A stretch of 32,062 nt of DNA from Parvularcula oceani (GTDB lineage: Bacteria > Pseudomonadota > Alphaproteobacteria > Caulobacterales > Parvularculaceae), in contig NZ_JPHU01000021.1 in the NCBI RefSeq assembly GCF_000733125.1, positions 1 through 32,062 on the forward strand. Reading direction: 5' to 3'. Below, in pieces: positions 23,445 through 31,872 of the stretch; position 1 is the stretch's first letter; the number at the start of each line of letters is the position of its first letter. Below the pieces are notes generated by a model, which had not been told where the DNA came from, did not search any database, and saw nothing but the letters and a program-made list of their open reading frames with translations. Position numbers and translations under genes: made by a program.

Positions 23445-24815
23445 TCAGCCTCCTTCGACCGTCCGGTGGCCGCTTGCCTTCCAAGCCTTCATCGAGCCGA
23501 GATAGACGTCGACGTCGCTCCAGTCGTTCCGCAGCAGGACGGAGGCAGCGATCGTGGCACGCGCACCGCTTCCGCACATGACGGTGACGGGCGCGTTCTT
23601 CGCGAGGCTCTCTGCCGCGTCCGGCAGCTTACCGACATAGGCATGCTCGGCGCCTTCGACGTAGCCAGCCTCGAACTCGTCGACCGAGCGAACGTCGAGG
23701 AGCGTCCACCGATCGGGGCGCTGATCGACGCGCTCGCCAACAGCCTGTGTATCGATGAGGGGGACCGACGCGAACGCTCTGTCCTTCGTCGCGACCGGTA
23801 CGATGCCCACGTGGTAGCCGGTGACGCGGTCGTAGCCGATGCGGGCTAGGGTCAGGGCGGACGCTGCTGCCTGATCGGCATCGCGTGCGACGAGGACGAT
23901 GTCGCGATCCGCATTTAGGAACCAGCCTGCGAAGGCCGCCAGCATGTCCGAGGGAATGCAGTAGGCGCCAGGAACATGGGCACCCGCAAAGTCGGCGATG
24001 CCGCGCACGTCGACGAGCTGCGTGTTGCCGAGATCGAAGAGCGCGCCCGGCGAGACGGGCGGTGGAAGCAGTTTGCGCGGGCTGCGTCCGCCGCCCTCGG
24101 CGTTGAGCCGCTCCATGAGGCGGAAGTAGGGGGGCTGGTAGTGGTTCTCCGCGACCTTGGCGTCGATGAAGGCCTCGCGATCCTCGATCTTGAGGCGGGG
24201 GTTGTTCGCCCGCTCGTGGCCGAGCGTCGAGAACTCCCGGTCCGCCATGCCAGAGCCGCAGACCGAGCCCGCCCCGTGTGCGGGGTAGAGGATCGTCTGA
24301 TCGCCAAGCCCTAGGATTTTCCGTAAGCTGTCGAAGAGGAGCCCCGCCACTTCCCGCTTCCGGTCGGGGTAGAAGTCGGTCCGTCCAACATCGCCGACGA
24401 ACAATGCGTCGCCCGTGAAGACGCCGACGGCACCGTCGGGGTAGGACGGATCGTGAAGCGCGAAGGACAGGCTGTCGTCCGTATGGCCCGGCGTCTCCAA
24501 CACTTCGATCCGCGCGTCGCCGACCGCGAAGCTGTCTCCCTCACGGGCGGTGTCCGCGTAGACGACCGGGCGCTCGGGGTTCGGACCGTGCCAGACTTTG
24601 GCGCCCGTCAAGCTTGCCAGGGCCGGCGCGCCGGAGACGAGGTCTTCGTTCCGGTGCGTCTCGAAGATGTGGACGATCCGCATGCCGTTCCGGCGGGCAA
24701 GGTCGAGATAGGCCTCGATATCGCGGCGCGGGTCGATGACCGCGGCCTCGCCCCCCGAACCGAGGAAGTAGGACAGGTGGGCGAGGCCATCGGACTTGAT
24801 CTTCTCTAGGATCAT
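23445..24815 (-). CDS. persulfide dioxygenase fused to two rhodanese domains
   Basis: The 456-residue protein has a metallo-beta-lactamase domain (about 1-245) of the ETHE1/CstB type. H54 lies in ETHRNEDLVSG, H111 in TPGHTDD and D136 in FTGDALFVGDVGRTD; these are the two His and one Asp that hold iron in ETHE1. The second and third histidines of the classic HxHxDH motif are lost (N, L), as expected for a mononuclear iron site. Rhodanese 1 (about 258-350) lacks a catalytic Cys (VLVARDADQ); rhodanese 2 (about 365-452) has C414 in VMCGSGARA. The protein should oxidise persulfide to sulfite and transfer sulfur to form thiosulfate. It belongs to the leftward operon behind the BigR-type promoter. 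Confidence 0.9.
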   Translation of the reverse strand: MILEKIKSDGLAHLSYFLGSGGEAAVIDPRRDIEAYLDLARRNGMRIVHIFETHRNEDLVSGAPALASLTGAKVWHGPNPERPVVYADTAREGDSFAVGDARIEVLETPGHTDDSLSFALHDPSYPDGAVGVFTGDALFVGDVGRTDFYPDRKREVAGLLFDSLRKILGLGDQTILYPAHGAGSVCGSGMADREFSTLGHERANNPRLKIEDREAFIDAKVAENHYQPPYFRLMERLNAEGGGRSPRKLLPPPVSPGALFDLGNTQLVDVRGIADFAGAHVPGAYCIPSDMLAAFAGWFLNADRDIVLVARDADQAAASALTLARIGYDRVTGYHVGIVPVATKDRAFASVPLIDTQAVGERVDQRPDRWTLLDVRSVDEFEAGYVEGAEHAYVGKLPDAAESLAKNAPVTVMCGSGARATIAASVLLRNDWSDVDVYLGSMKAWKASGHRTVEGG

Positions 24816-24856
24816 CGGTGCATTCTCCTATCGTCTCGTCAGGATCGATACTGGCG

Positions 24857-25489
24857 TCAGCTGCCCAGGTCGGTGAGGCGCAGATAGGGCCGCTGCTCGT
24901 CCCAGCCCTGCGGAAACTTCTTCTTCGCCTCGTCCGGTGTAACGGAAGGCCGGATGATGACCTTGTCGCCAGGGCGCCAGTCGGCAGGGCAGGCCACTTC
25001 GGCACTGTCGGTCGTTTGCAGCGCGTCGAGCACGCGAAGGATCTCGTCGAAGTTCCGTCCGACGGTCATCGGATAGGTCATCATCAGGCGGATCTTCTTG
25101 TTCGGGTCGATGATGAAGACCGACCGCACGGCAGCTGTGTCGCTCTCGTTAGGGTGGATCATGTCGTAGAGCTTGGCGATCTTGCTGTCGGCATCGCCAA
25201 TGATCGGGAAGCGCAGATCGGTGTTCTGCGTGTCGTTCACATCCTTGATCCATCCCTGATGTTCTTCGACCGTGTCCGTGGACAGGCCGATCGGCTTGCA
25301 GTTCCGACTTTCAAACTCGGCGGCAAGCTGGGCGGTTCGACCCATCTCGGTGGTGCAAACCGGTGTATAGTCGGCAGGGTGACTGAAGAAGAACGCCCAC
25401 TGATCGCCGATCCAATCGTGAAAGCTGATCGGACCGGTGGTCGTCTCGACCTGGAAGTCAGGGGCGGTGTCGCCGATGCGTAGGGTCAT
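24857..25489 (-). CDS. 1-Cys peroxiredoxin (Prx6/AhpC-TSA family)
   Basis: The 210-residue protein has the peroxidatic C45 in HPADYTPVCTTEMG and the 1-Cys C-terminal domain (PADWRPGDKVIIRPSVTPDEAKKKFPQG). It reduces peroxides and possibly hydropersulfides in the cytosol. AAGGAAAC precedes ATG 25489. It lies between the YeeE-type transporter genes and the persulfide dioxygenase-rhodanese gene (gaps 30 and 41 bp). A second homologue is encoded divergently at 26456-27091. Confidence 0.92.
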   Translation of the reverse strand: MTLRIGDTAPDFQVETTTGPISFHDWIGDQWAFFFSHPADYTPVCTTEMGRTAQLAAEFESRNCKPIGLSTDTVEEHQGWIKDVNDTQNTDLRFPIIGDADSKIAKLYDMIHPNESDTAAVRSVFIIDPNKKIRLMMTYPMTVGRNFDEILRVLDALQTTDSAEVACPADWRPGDKVIIRPSVTPDEAKKKFPQGWDEQRPYLRLTDLGS

Positions 25490-25519
25490 GGTGTGTTTCC
25501 TTTCTAGGTTCGGTGATGC

Positions 25520-25954
25520 TTAGGCGGCCGACGGCGAGGCTTTGCGCTGCCTGGTGAACTGGTAGGCGAGGACGCCTCCGTAGAGACCGGCGAAGAAGAC
25601 GAGGCCCTGTACCGGCGCCATCGGAAGAACTGCGACGGCAGGACCAGGGCAGAGCCCTGCTAGACCCCAGCCGATGCCGAAGAGCGTGGAGCCTAGGACC
25701 AAGTCGCGGGTGATCTCGGTCTTGTCCGGCATGTGGAACTGAGCCGCCAACGTAGGAGAGCCGCGTCGGAGGACGAGACGGTACCCGACAAGCGTCACGC
25801 CGAGCGCACCGCCCATGACGAGGGCGAGGCTCGGGTCCCAAGCGCCGAAGAGGTCCAAGAAGGCGACGACCTTGGCTGGGTTCGTCATGCCGGAGACAAT
25901 AAGGCCGCCGCCGAAGAAGCTACCGATGAGGAAGGCGGTAAGGAGCTGGCGCAT
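25520..25954 (-). CDS. YeeE/YedE-family half transporter (DUF6691 type)
   Basis: The 144-residue protein has four membrane helices and the conserved FGGGLIVSGMTNPAKVVAFLD near the start and GIGWGLAGLCPGPAV in the second half, whose Cys is the type used for sulfur binding in this family. It pairs with the next gene (stop and start one base apart), so the two probably form one channel for thiosulfate or another sulfur species. The same gene pair is found in bigR operons. Confidence 0.9.
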   Translation of the reverse strand: MRQLLTAFLIGSFFGGGLIVSGMTNPAKVVAFLDLFGAWDPSLALVMGGALGVTLVGYRLVLRRGSPTLAAQFHMPDKTEITRDLVLGSTLFGIGWGLAGLCPGPAVAVLPMAPVQGLVFFAGLYGGVLAYQFTRQRKASPSAA

Positions 25955-25955
25955 G

Positions 25956-26384
25956 TCAGCCCCCGATCAGGTGGCGGATGAGCGCGACGGTCACGAAACC
26001 TGCGCCCATGAACGTCAGGACGGCCACGAGCGAACGCTTTGACAGCCGCGCCAGCCCGCACACGCCGTGACCGCTCGTGCATCCTGAGCCCAACCTCGTG
26101 CCGAAGCCTACAAGGGCGCCCGCGAGGAGGAGGAGAGGTAAGCCTGCTACGAAGCCAAGGTCCGGAACCGTGCCTGTCGCAGTCAGTACCGCGCTGGGTG
26201 CCAGCAAGCCCGCGAGGAAAGCAAGCGGCCAACCCCGATCGGCGCTGTCCCTTCCGAGGCCCCCGGCAATGATGCCGCTGATCCCGGCGATCCGCCCTAG
26301 CGACAGCATCAGCAGCACGGCAGCTAGGCCGATCATCGACCCGCCGATAAGCCCGCTGACGGGCGTGAACGTCGTTTCCATCAT
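25956..26384 (-). CDS. YeeE/YedE-family half transporter (sulfur transport domain)
   Basis: The 142-residue membrane protein has the signature GFGTRLGSGCTSGHGVCGLARLS in its second half, with two Cys in the substrate path, and an opening GLIGGSMIGLAAVLLM helix. GAGGAG precedes ATG 26384; a second ATG one codon later could also serve. It is the first gene of the leftward sulfur operon, 71 bp from the divergent peroxiredoxin gene. Confidence 0.92.
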   Translation of the reverse strand: MMETTFTPVSGLIGGSMIGLAAVLLMLSLGRIAGISGIIAGGLGRDSADRGWPLAFLAGLLAPSAVLTATGTVPDLGFVAGLPLLLLAGALVGFGTRLGSGCTSGHGVCGLARLSKRSLVAVLTFMGAGFVTVALIRHLIGG

Positions 26385-26399
26385 TCGGCTCCTCGAAAC

Positions 26400-26430
26400 T
26401 TGACGCTTACGTAGAGCGGCGACTATGTAA
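26400..26430 (+). promoter_or_regulatory. divergent sulfur promoter with 24-bp palindrome (candidate BigR operator)
   Basis: On the plus strand TTGACG (26400-26405) and CTATGT/TATGTA (26423-26429) are 17-18 bases apart. TTACGTAG (26407-26414) and CTATGTAA (26423-26430) are inverted repeats matching at 7 of 8 positions across an 8-bp spacer. The repeat covers spacer and -10, where a repressor would block transcription. A leftward -35-like TTGCCG (26432-26437) is also present, so one site could control both operons. Confidence 0.6.
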
Positions 26431-26455
26431 CGGCAACCACCCAGCTGAGGACCGC

Positions 26456-27091
26456 ATGTTCGACGGAGACATTAGGGAGCCGACGCCAATCGCCCGGCTC
26501 GACGAGCCCGCGCCGCGCTTCGAGGCGCGCAGCACGACCGGGACCGTTCGTTTAGACGATCATCGCGGTCGCTGGATCATGCTTTTCGCCCACCCGGCGG
26601 ACTTCACGCCGGTATGTACGTCTGAGTTCGTCGCGCTCGCGCGGGCGTCGGGCAATTTCCAAGCCATTGGTTGCGACCTGATCGGTTTGTCCGTGGACAG
26701 CGTTTACGCCCACCTCGCATGGTTGGAGCGGATCGAAGCCGACTTTGGCATACGCCCGGCCTTCCCGCTGATCGAGGACCCCTCCCTCGCGATCTCCCGC
26801 GCGTATGGGATGGTCCATCCGGGCGCGAGTACGACGGCCACGGTGCGGTCCGTGTTCGTCATCGATCCTGACGGCGTTTTGCGGGCGATGGTCCACTATC
26901 CCATAAACGTCGGGCGCTCGGTCGGTGAGCTTCTGCGCCTCGTCAAAGCGTTGCAGGCGACTGCTGACGGAAGAGGCGTCGCCGGTGAGGGGTGGCAGGA
27001 GGGAGACCCGCTGCTGACGCCCGCACCCGATACGGCGAGGGCTTTGTCTTCTGCAAAGGGCAGCAGCTGGTACGCTGGGGGCGCGTCGTGA
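26456..27091 (+). CDS. second 1-Cys-type peroxiredoxin
   Basis: The 211-residue protein has peroxidatic C54 in HPADFTPVCTSEF and the conserved YGMVHPGASTTATVRSVFVI region. The 1-Cys extension (about 165-211) is weaker than in the copy at 24857-25489 and ends SSWYAGGAS. GAGG lies before ATG 26456. It is the first gene of the rightward operon, and its stop overlaps the GTG of the regulator by 2 bases (GTGA). The two peroxiredoxins on either side of one promoter imply strong peroxide or persulfide stress. Confidence 0.9.
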   Translation: MFDGDIREPTPIARLDEPAPRFEARSTTGTVRLDDHRGRWIMLFAHPADFTPVCTSEFVALARASGNFQAIGCDLIGLSVDSVYAHLAWLERIEADFGIRPAFPLIEDPSLAISRAYGMVHPGASTTATVRSVFVIDPDGVLRAMVHYPINVGRSVGELLRLVKALQATADGRGVAGEGWQEGDPLLTPAPDTARALSSAKGSSWYAGGAS

Positions 27092-27477
27092 GCACCGACG
27101 TTCTCGTGCGCCCAGACGAAATCGAAGCGCGCGCAGAGGAAGCCGCAGCGCTGCTCAAGGCGCTCGCCAATCCGCAGCGACTTCGCCTGGCTTGCGAGCT
27201 CGTCGAGGGCGAACGCGGCGTCGGCGAACTCGAAGAGCTGACAGGCATACGTCAGCCGACGCTGTCCAAGGAACTCGGCAAGCTGCGCGAAGTTGGGCTG
27301 ATCGAGGGTCGCCGCGAGGCGAAGGCCGTTTTCTACTCCCTCGTGGAGCCGCGGGTTGTCGTCATCCTGGCCGCTCTCTGCGGTCGGGGCTTGCCGCCAG
27401 CGCCGCCCCCGCCGCGGCGCGATGCAGTCCGCGAGCAGGGCAGCATCTTCGCTCGAATACTTCCGAACACGAACTGA
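27088..27477 (+). CDS. bigR: ArsR-family persulfide-responsive repressor (BigR/SqrR-like)
   Basis: From GTG 27088 (GGGGG upstream) the 129-residue winged-helix protein matches BigR/SqrR: LLKALANPQRLRLACELVEGE, then VGELEELTGIRQPTLSKELGKLREVGLIEGRRE in order. Two cysteines, C36 and C98, occupy the helix positions of the dithiol switch (C42/C108 in BigR), which forms a polysulfide bridge and releases DNA. Here C98 is four residues nearer to C36 than in BigR. A proline-rich segment (PPAPPPPRR) follows. It should repress both divergent operons through the palindrome at 26407-26430. Confidence 0.88.
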   Translation: MSTDVLVRPDEIEARAEEAAALLKALANPQRLRLACELVEGERGVGELEELTGIRQPTLSKELGKLREVGLIEGRREAKAVFYSLVEPRVVVILAALCGRGLPPAPPPPRRDAVREQGSIFARILPNTN

Positions 27478-27491
27478 CAGGAGCTGAACCC

Positions 27492-28409
27492 GTGTCAGCG
27501 ACGACCATTCCCTCGCTTCCCGCGGCCGTAGAAGATTACGACTTCGGCAAGCCCGCCGTCGAAGCCTTCTTCGACGAGCCGACGAACACGGTCTCTTACG
27601 TCGTCTACGACGCCGATGCGAAGAGGGGCGTCGTCATCGACAGCCTACTCGACTTCGACGCGAAGGGTGGGCGGACGACGACGGAGAGCGCGGACAAGAT
27701 CTTGGACTTCATCGCCGCGAAGCGGCTTGAGATCGACCTGATCCTGGAGACGCACGTCCACGCGGATCACCTCTCCGCTGCGCCCTATCTGAAAGAAAGG
27801 CTCGGCGGGCGGATCGCCATCGGCTCGCACATCCGGCAAGTGCAGTACGTCTTCGGCAAAGTCTTCAACGCCGGCACCGCGTTCCAGCGCGACGGCAGCC
27901 AGTTCGACGTGCTTTTCGAAGACGGCGATACCTTCGCGGTCGGCGCTTTCCAAGGGGTCGCGATCCACACGCCCGGTCACACGCCCGCTTGCATGTCCTA
28001 CCTGATCGGCGACGCGCTGTTCGTCGGCGACACGATCTTCATGCCGGACTTCGGCTCGGCGCGGGCGGACTTCCCTGGCGGTGATGCGAGGACCCTCTAC
28101 CGCTCGATCCGCAGGCTGTTCCAGCTGCCGGACGAGACGCGGATGTTCCTCTGTCACGACTACAAGGCGAAGGGCCGCGACCACTACGCTTGGGAGACGA
28201 CGGTCGGCCAGCAAAAGCGCGAGAACATCCACGTTCGCGGCGGCGTCACGGAGGAGGAGTTCGTCAAGATGCGGACGGAACGCGACGCGACGCTGTCCAT
28301 GCCCATGCTCATCTTGCCGTCCGTGCAAGTGAACATGAACGCAGGACACCTGCCGGACCCCGAGGACAACGGGCAGCAGTATCTCAAGATCCCGTTGAAC
28401 GCACTCTGA
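27492..28409 (+). CDS. blh: Blh-type persulfide dioxygenase (MBL fold)
   Basis: The 305-residue protein begins at GTG 27492 (AGGAGC upstream), 14 bp after the regulator. It has the complete THVHADHLSA motif (H88, H90, D92, H93), TPGHTPACMSY, FVGDTIFMPDFGSARADFPGG and LCHDYKAKGRD, typical of the bigR-linked beta-lactamase-like hydrolase. It oxidises glutathione persulfide or related species to sulfite. Unlike the fusion at 23445-24815 it has no rhodanese domain and retains all motif histidines. Confidence 0.92.
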   Translation: MSATTIPSLPAAVEDYDFGKPAVEAFFDEPTNTVSYVVYDADAKRGVVIDSLLDFDAKGGRTTTESADKILDFIAAKRLEIDLILETHVHADHLSAAPYLKERLGGRIAIGSHIRQVQYVFGKVFNAGTAFQRDGSQFDVLFEDGDTFAVGAFQGVAIHTPGHTPACMSYLIGDALFVGDTIFMPDFGSARADFPGGDARTLYRSIRRLFQLPDETRMFLCHDYKAKGRDHYAWETTVGQQKRENIHVRGGVTEEEFVKMRTERDATLSMPMLILPSVQVNMNAGHLPDPEDNGQQYLKIPLNAL

Positions 28410-28413
28410 GGGG

Positions 28414-30246
28414 ATGAGTGTGGTGCTGGGGCAGGCAAGGCGACGGGATGTCCTGCCGATCCTGGGGTGGGCGCGTCAGTACCGCGCGCAGACACTGGCG
28501 AATGACAGCCTCGCCGCCGTCATCGTCACGATCATGCTCATCCCGCAATCGCTCGCCTACGCGCTCTTGGCGGGCCTGCCGCCGGTGGTCGGGCTCTACG
28601 CCTCTATCCTGCCGCTGATCGCCTATGCCCTCTTCGGCACCAGTCGCACGCTGGCGGTCGGTCCGGTGGCAGTCGTCTCGCTAATGACCGCCGCAGCCGT
28701 GGGGCAGGTCGCCGAGCAGGGGACTGCCGGGTACTTGGCCGCCGCGATCATGTTGGCGCTTCTTTCCGGCGGCATCCTCGTCCTCATGGGACTCTTCCGG
28801 CTGGGCTTCCTCGCCAACTTCCTTAGCCACCCGGTCATCTCGGGCTTCATCACCGCGTCGGGCATCATCATCGCGGCGAGCCAACTCAAGCACATCCTCG
28901 GTGTCCCCGCCGAAGGCGACAACCTGCTCGAAGTCGCCTCGTCACTCTTGGCCCATCTCGGCCAGATCAACGGACCGACCGTCATCATCGGGGTGACTGC
29001 GACGGCCTTCCTCTTCTGGGTCCGCGAGGGCCTCGCGCCGCTCCTCGAACGCGCAGGGCTCCCGAACCGCGCAGCGGCAATGACCGCGAAGGCGGGGCCG
29101 GTTCTGGCCGTCGCCGTTACCATCGCCTTCACCGCCGCGTTGCGCCTTGACGAGCAGGGCGTCGCCATCGTCGGCGACGTGCCCGGCAGCTTGCCGCCGC
29201 TCGCCGTGCCTGCTTTCGATTTGGGCCTCGTCCAGGAACTGATCGGGCCCGCACTCCTCATCTCGATCATCGGCTTCGTCGAATCGATCTCGATCGCGCA
29301 GACGCTCGCAGCGAAGCGGCGCCAACGGATCGATCCGGACCAGGAGCTGATCGCGCTCGGCGCCGCAAACCTCGCGAGCGGCTTCTCTTCTGGCTACCCG
29401 GTCACGGGCGGCTTCGCGCGATCGGCCGTCAACTTCGATGCGGGCGCGGAGACTCCGGCTGCCGGCGCCTTCACGGCCGTCGGCATCGCGCTCGCCGCGC
29501 TGTTCCTTACGCCGCTGCTGACCTTCCTGCCGAAGGCGACGCTCGCTGCGACCATCATCGTCGCAGTTCTGTCCCTCGTGAACATCAGCACGGTCCGGGA
29601 GACCTTCCGCTACTCGAAAGCGGACGCGGCCGCGATGATCGCGACGATCCTGGTCACGCTAGGGGCGGGAGTCGAGGCCGGGGTCGTCACCGGCGTAGTC
29701 CTTTCGATCCTGTTGTTCCTCTACGCGACGAGCCGTCCTCACATGGCTATCGTCGGCCTGGTCCCGGGCACAGAGCACTTCCGGAACATAGACCGCCACG
29801 AGGTCCGCTGCGGCCAGAGAGTCCTGACTCTCCGCGTCGATGAAAGCCTCTACTTCGCCAACGCCCGCGGGCTGGAAGACACGATCTACGACCTTGTCGC
29901 CGCCAACCCGAACATCGAGCACTTCGTCCTGATGTGCCCCGCCGTGAATGCGATCGACGCAAGCGCCCTGGAAAGCCTCGAAGCGATCAACGCGCGGCTG
30001 CGCGATGCCGACGTCACCTTTCACCTGTCGGAAGTGAAGGGGCCGGTCATGGACCGTCTCGAACGGTCCCATTTCCTGAAGAATCTGACGGGGAATGTCT
30101 TTCTGAGCCAGTTTGAAGCGATGAAGCGCCTCGAACACGAGGCGGTGATCATTCCCCAAGGCACTCTGGAAAAGTCTTATCGTCATGACAGTTCGTATGC
30201 GAAAGCCACCGAGACGGGAAAATACGATGTAATGAATTCGGAATGA
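28414..30246 (+). CDS. SulP-family anion (sulfate) transporter with STAS domain
   Basis: The 610-residue protein has a membrane domain of many helices with the SulP signatures IMLIPQSLAYALLAGLPPVVGLY and NLASGFSSGYPVTGGFARSAVN. A C-terminal STAS domain (about 465-570) follows. The last 40 residues are polar and less conserved. ATG 28414 lies directly behind GAGGGG; GTG 28420 has better spacing and may be the true start. Last gene of the rightward sulfur operon, 4 bp after blh: probable export or exchange of the sulfite or sulfate produced. Confidence 0.92.
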   Translation: MSVVLGQARRRDVLPILGWARQYRAQTLANDSLAAVIVTIMLIPQSLAYALLAGLPPVVGLYASILPLIAYALFGTSRTLAVGPVAVVSLMTAAAVGQVAEQGTAGYLAAAIMLALLSGGILVLMGLFRLGFLANFLSHPVISGFITASGIIIAASQLKHILGVPAEGDNLLEVASSLLAHLGQINGPTVIIGVTATAFLFWVREGLAPLLERAGLPNRAAAMTAKAGPVLAVAVTIAFTAALRLDEQGVAIVGDVPGSLPPLAVPAFDLGLVQELIGPALLISIIGFVESISIAQTLAAKRRQRIDPDQELIALGAANLASGFSSGYPVTGGFARSAVNFDAGAETPAAGAFTAVGIALAALFLTPLLTFLPKATLAATIIVAVLSLVNISTVRETFRYSKADAAAMIATILVTLGAGVEAGVVTGVVLSILLFLYATSRPHMAIVGLVPGTEHFRNIDRHEVRCGQRVLTLRVDESLYFANARGLEDTIYDLVAANPNIEHFVLMCPAVNAIDASALESLEAINARLRDADVTFHLSEVKGPVMDRLERSHFLKNLTGNVFLSQFEAMKRLEHEAVIIPQGTLEKSYRHDSSYAKATETGKYDVMNSE

Positions 30247-30433
30247 TATAAGCAAACATTCGCAGTAATAGAATACATATATGTTTTAGAAACGTATAAC
30301 AGCACTGCGAAAGAGGGGTCGTGAAGAAATCGGATTGGACGCGAGAGGGGTCTTGCATGCCGAAAAGCGCTTCGAGGGCCGAGAACCAAGCAGGCTTGAT
30401 AGGCGTTTCTGCAGTGATGCGAACGGAGATGAC

Positions 30434-31687
30434 ATGACGATAGTGAGAGATCCTGCGCCAGACGCTACTTTCGCTCTGCTGCGCGACGGCTACGAGTTCG
30501 TTTCCAATCGTGCGAAACGTTTCGGTACCGACGCCTTCGAGACGAGGCTGACACTGCGTCCCGTCGTCTGCACGGTCGGTCGCGAAGCGGCGGAAATGTT
30601 CTACCACTCCGGACGCTTCACCCGCCAGGGCGCGATGCCCGTCACCGCACTCACGCTCCTGCAGGACCGCGGCAGCGTGCAGGCGCTGGACGGCGAGGAC
30701 CATCGGGTCCGCAAGGCCACGTGGATGCGAATGGCCGCATCGGATGAAGCCGTGGAAGATCTAAGCACGAGGTTCCGCGTGTGTTTGCGAGATCGGATGG
30801 CCAAGTGGAGCGAGGCGCCGACCGTTCTTCACAGCCAAGCACGCAGCGCGTTGGCAGAAGCCGCATGCGGGTGGGCTGGCGTTACGAGTGACGAGGCTTC
30901 CCTGCGCAAGCGCGTGGCCGAGCTCGGCGCCATGATAGACGGCGCCGGGTCTATCGGTTTCGCACAAGTCAAGGGTCAGGTTCTGCGGCAGCGCGGGGAG
31001 CGGTGGGCGCGCCGTGTCATGGCGAGTGCGCTGAAGGATCCCACTTCCGTCCCGCCCGGTTCCCCGGTACGAATGCTTGCTGAACATAGGGACGCGGATG
31101 GGAAACGTCTCGACGTCCCGTCCGCCGCCGTGGAACTCTTGAACGTGCTTCGACCGGTCGTCGCTGTCGCGCGCTACGTCGTCTTTGCGGCTCTCGCCCT
31201 CCACCAGCACCCCCAGTGGCGTGGGCGGTTGAAGGACGATGCAGCGCTCGTCCGTCCCTTCGTTCAGGAAGTCCGGCGGCTGTCGCCCTTCTTCCCGTTG
31301 ATCGGCGGGCGTGTCTTAGAGCCCTTCAGTTGGCGGGGCCGCCGCTTCGACGAAGGAGATTGGGTCGTTCTCGACATCTACGGCACGAACCGCGATCCGC
31401 TCGTGTGGGAGGAGCCTGAAGTGTTCAACCCAGAGCGCTTCATTTCCCGCGAGCCCAACGCCTATGCGATGGCGCCTCAGGGCGCGGGATCTTATCAAGC
31501 TGGCCACCGCTGCCCGGGAGAACGTGCAACCGTTGCTCTGATCGAGGAGGCCGCAAGCGCGCTTGTGCGTGTCGAATATGAAGTTCCGCCCCAAGATCTC
31601 AGTATCAGCCTGACGAAGATGCCAACTCTACCCAAGAGCGGGTTCGTCGTACTGGGTTCTAAAACCGCGAGCCACGCGGTCTCTTGA
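30434..31687 (+). CDS. CYP152-type cytochrome P450 peroxygenase
   Basis: From ATG 30434 (GGAG upstream) the 417-residue protein has the length of Bacillus P450BS-beta and its marks: R240-P241 in LLNVLRPVVAVARY replacing the usual acid-alcohol pair of the I-helix, the ExxR helix EVRRLSPFFP, and the heme-ligand C360 in QAGHRCPGE. CYP152 enzymes use H2O2 directly to hydroxylate or decarboxylate fatty acids; the Arg binds the substrate carboxylate. The 187-bp gap before it (30247-30433) starts with AT-rich sequence unlike its neighbours and probably holds its promoter. It uses H2O2, which links it loosely to the peroxiredoxins nearby. Confidence 0.9.
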   Translation: MTIVRDPAPDATFALLRDGYEFVSNRAKRFGTDAFETRLTLRPVVCTVGREAAEMFYHSGRFTRQGAMPVTALTLLQDRGSVQALDGEDHRVRKATWMRMAASDEAVEDLSTRFRVCLRDRMAKWSEAPTVLHSQARSALAEAACGWAGVTSDEASLRKRVAELGAMIDGAGSIGFAQVKGQVLRQRGERWARRVMASALKDPTSVPPGSPVRMLAEHRDADGKRLDVPSAAVELLNVLRPVVAVARYVVFAALALHQHPQWRGRLKDDAALVRPFVQEVRRLSPFFPLIGGRVLEPFSWRGRRFDEGDWVVLDIYGTNRDPLVWEEPEVFNPERFISREPNAYAMAPQGAGSYQAGHRCPGERATVALIEEAASALVRVEYEVPPQDLSISLTKMPTLPKSGFVVLGSKTASHAVS

Positions 31688-31872
31688 AGGCGATCGTGAA
31701 TTCCGCTCTTCATCTGAAAGACAGCAATGACGTGTGCGCTTTTCAAATCGTCTCGTGCAAGGTTCTCGCTACGTCACCTTTTCTACTCGATGTGATGCGC
31801 GTCTTCTGGGTGGGTAGCTAGTAGACAACGTTGAGCGGAACCGCACAACGATACCACGAGAGGAGTGATGTA

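Noticed and set aside
1467-31790. Repeated 14-mer TTTCTACTCGATGT near 1467 and near 31780
   Set aside because: A 14-bp match within 32 kb is expected by chance about once or twice; flanks differ.
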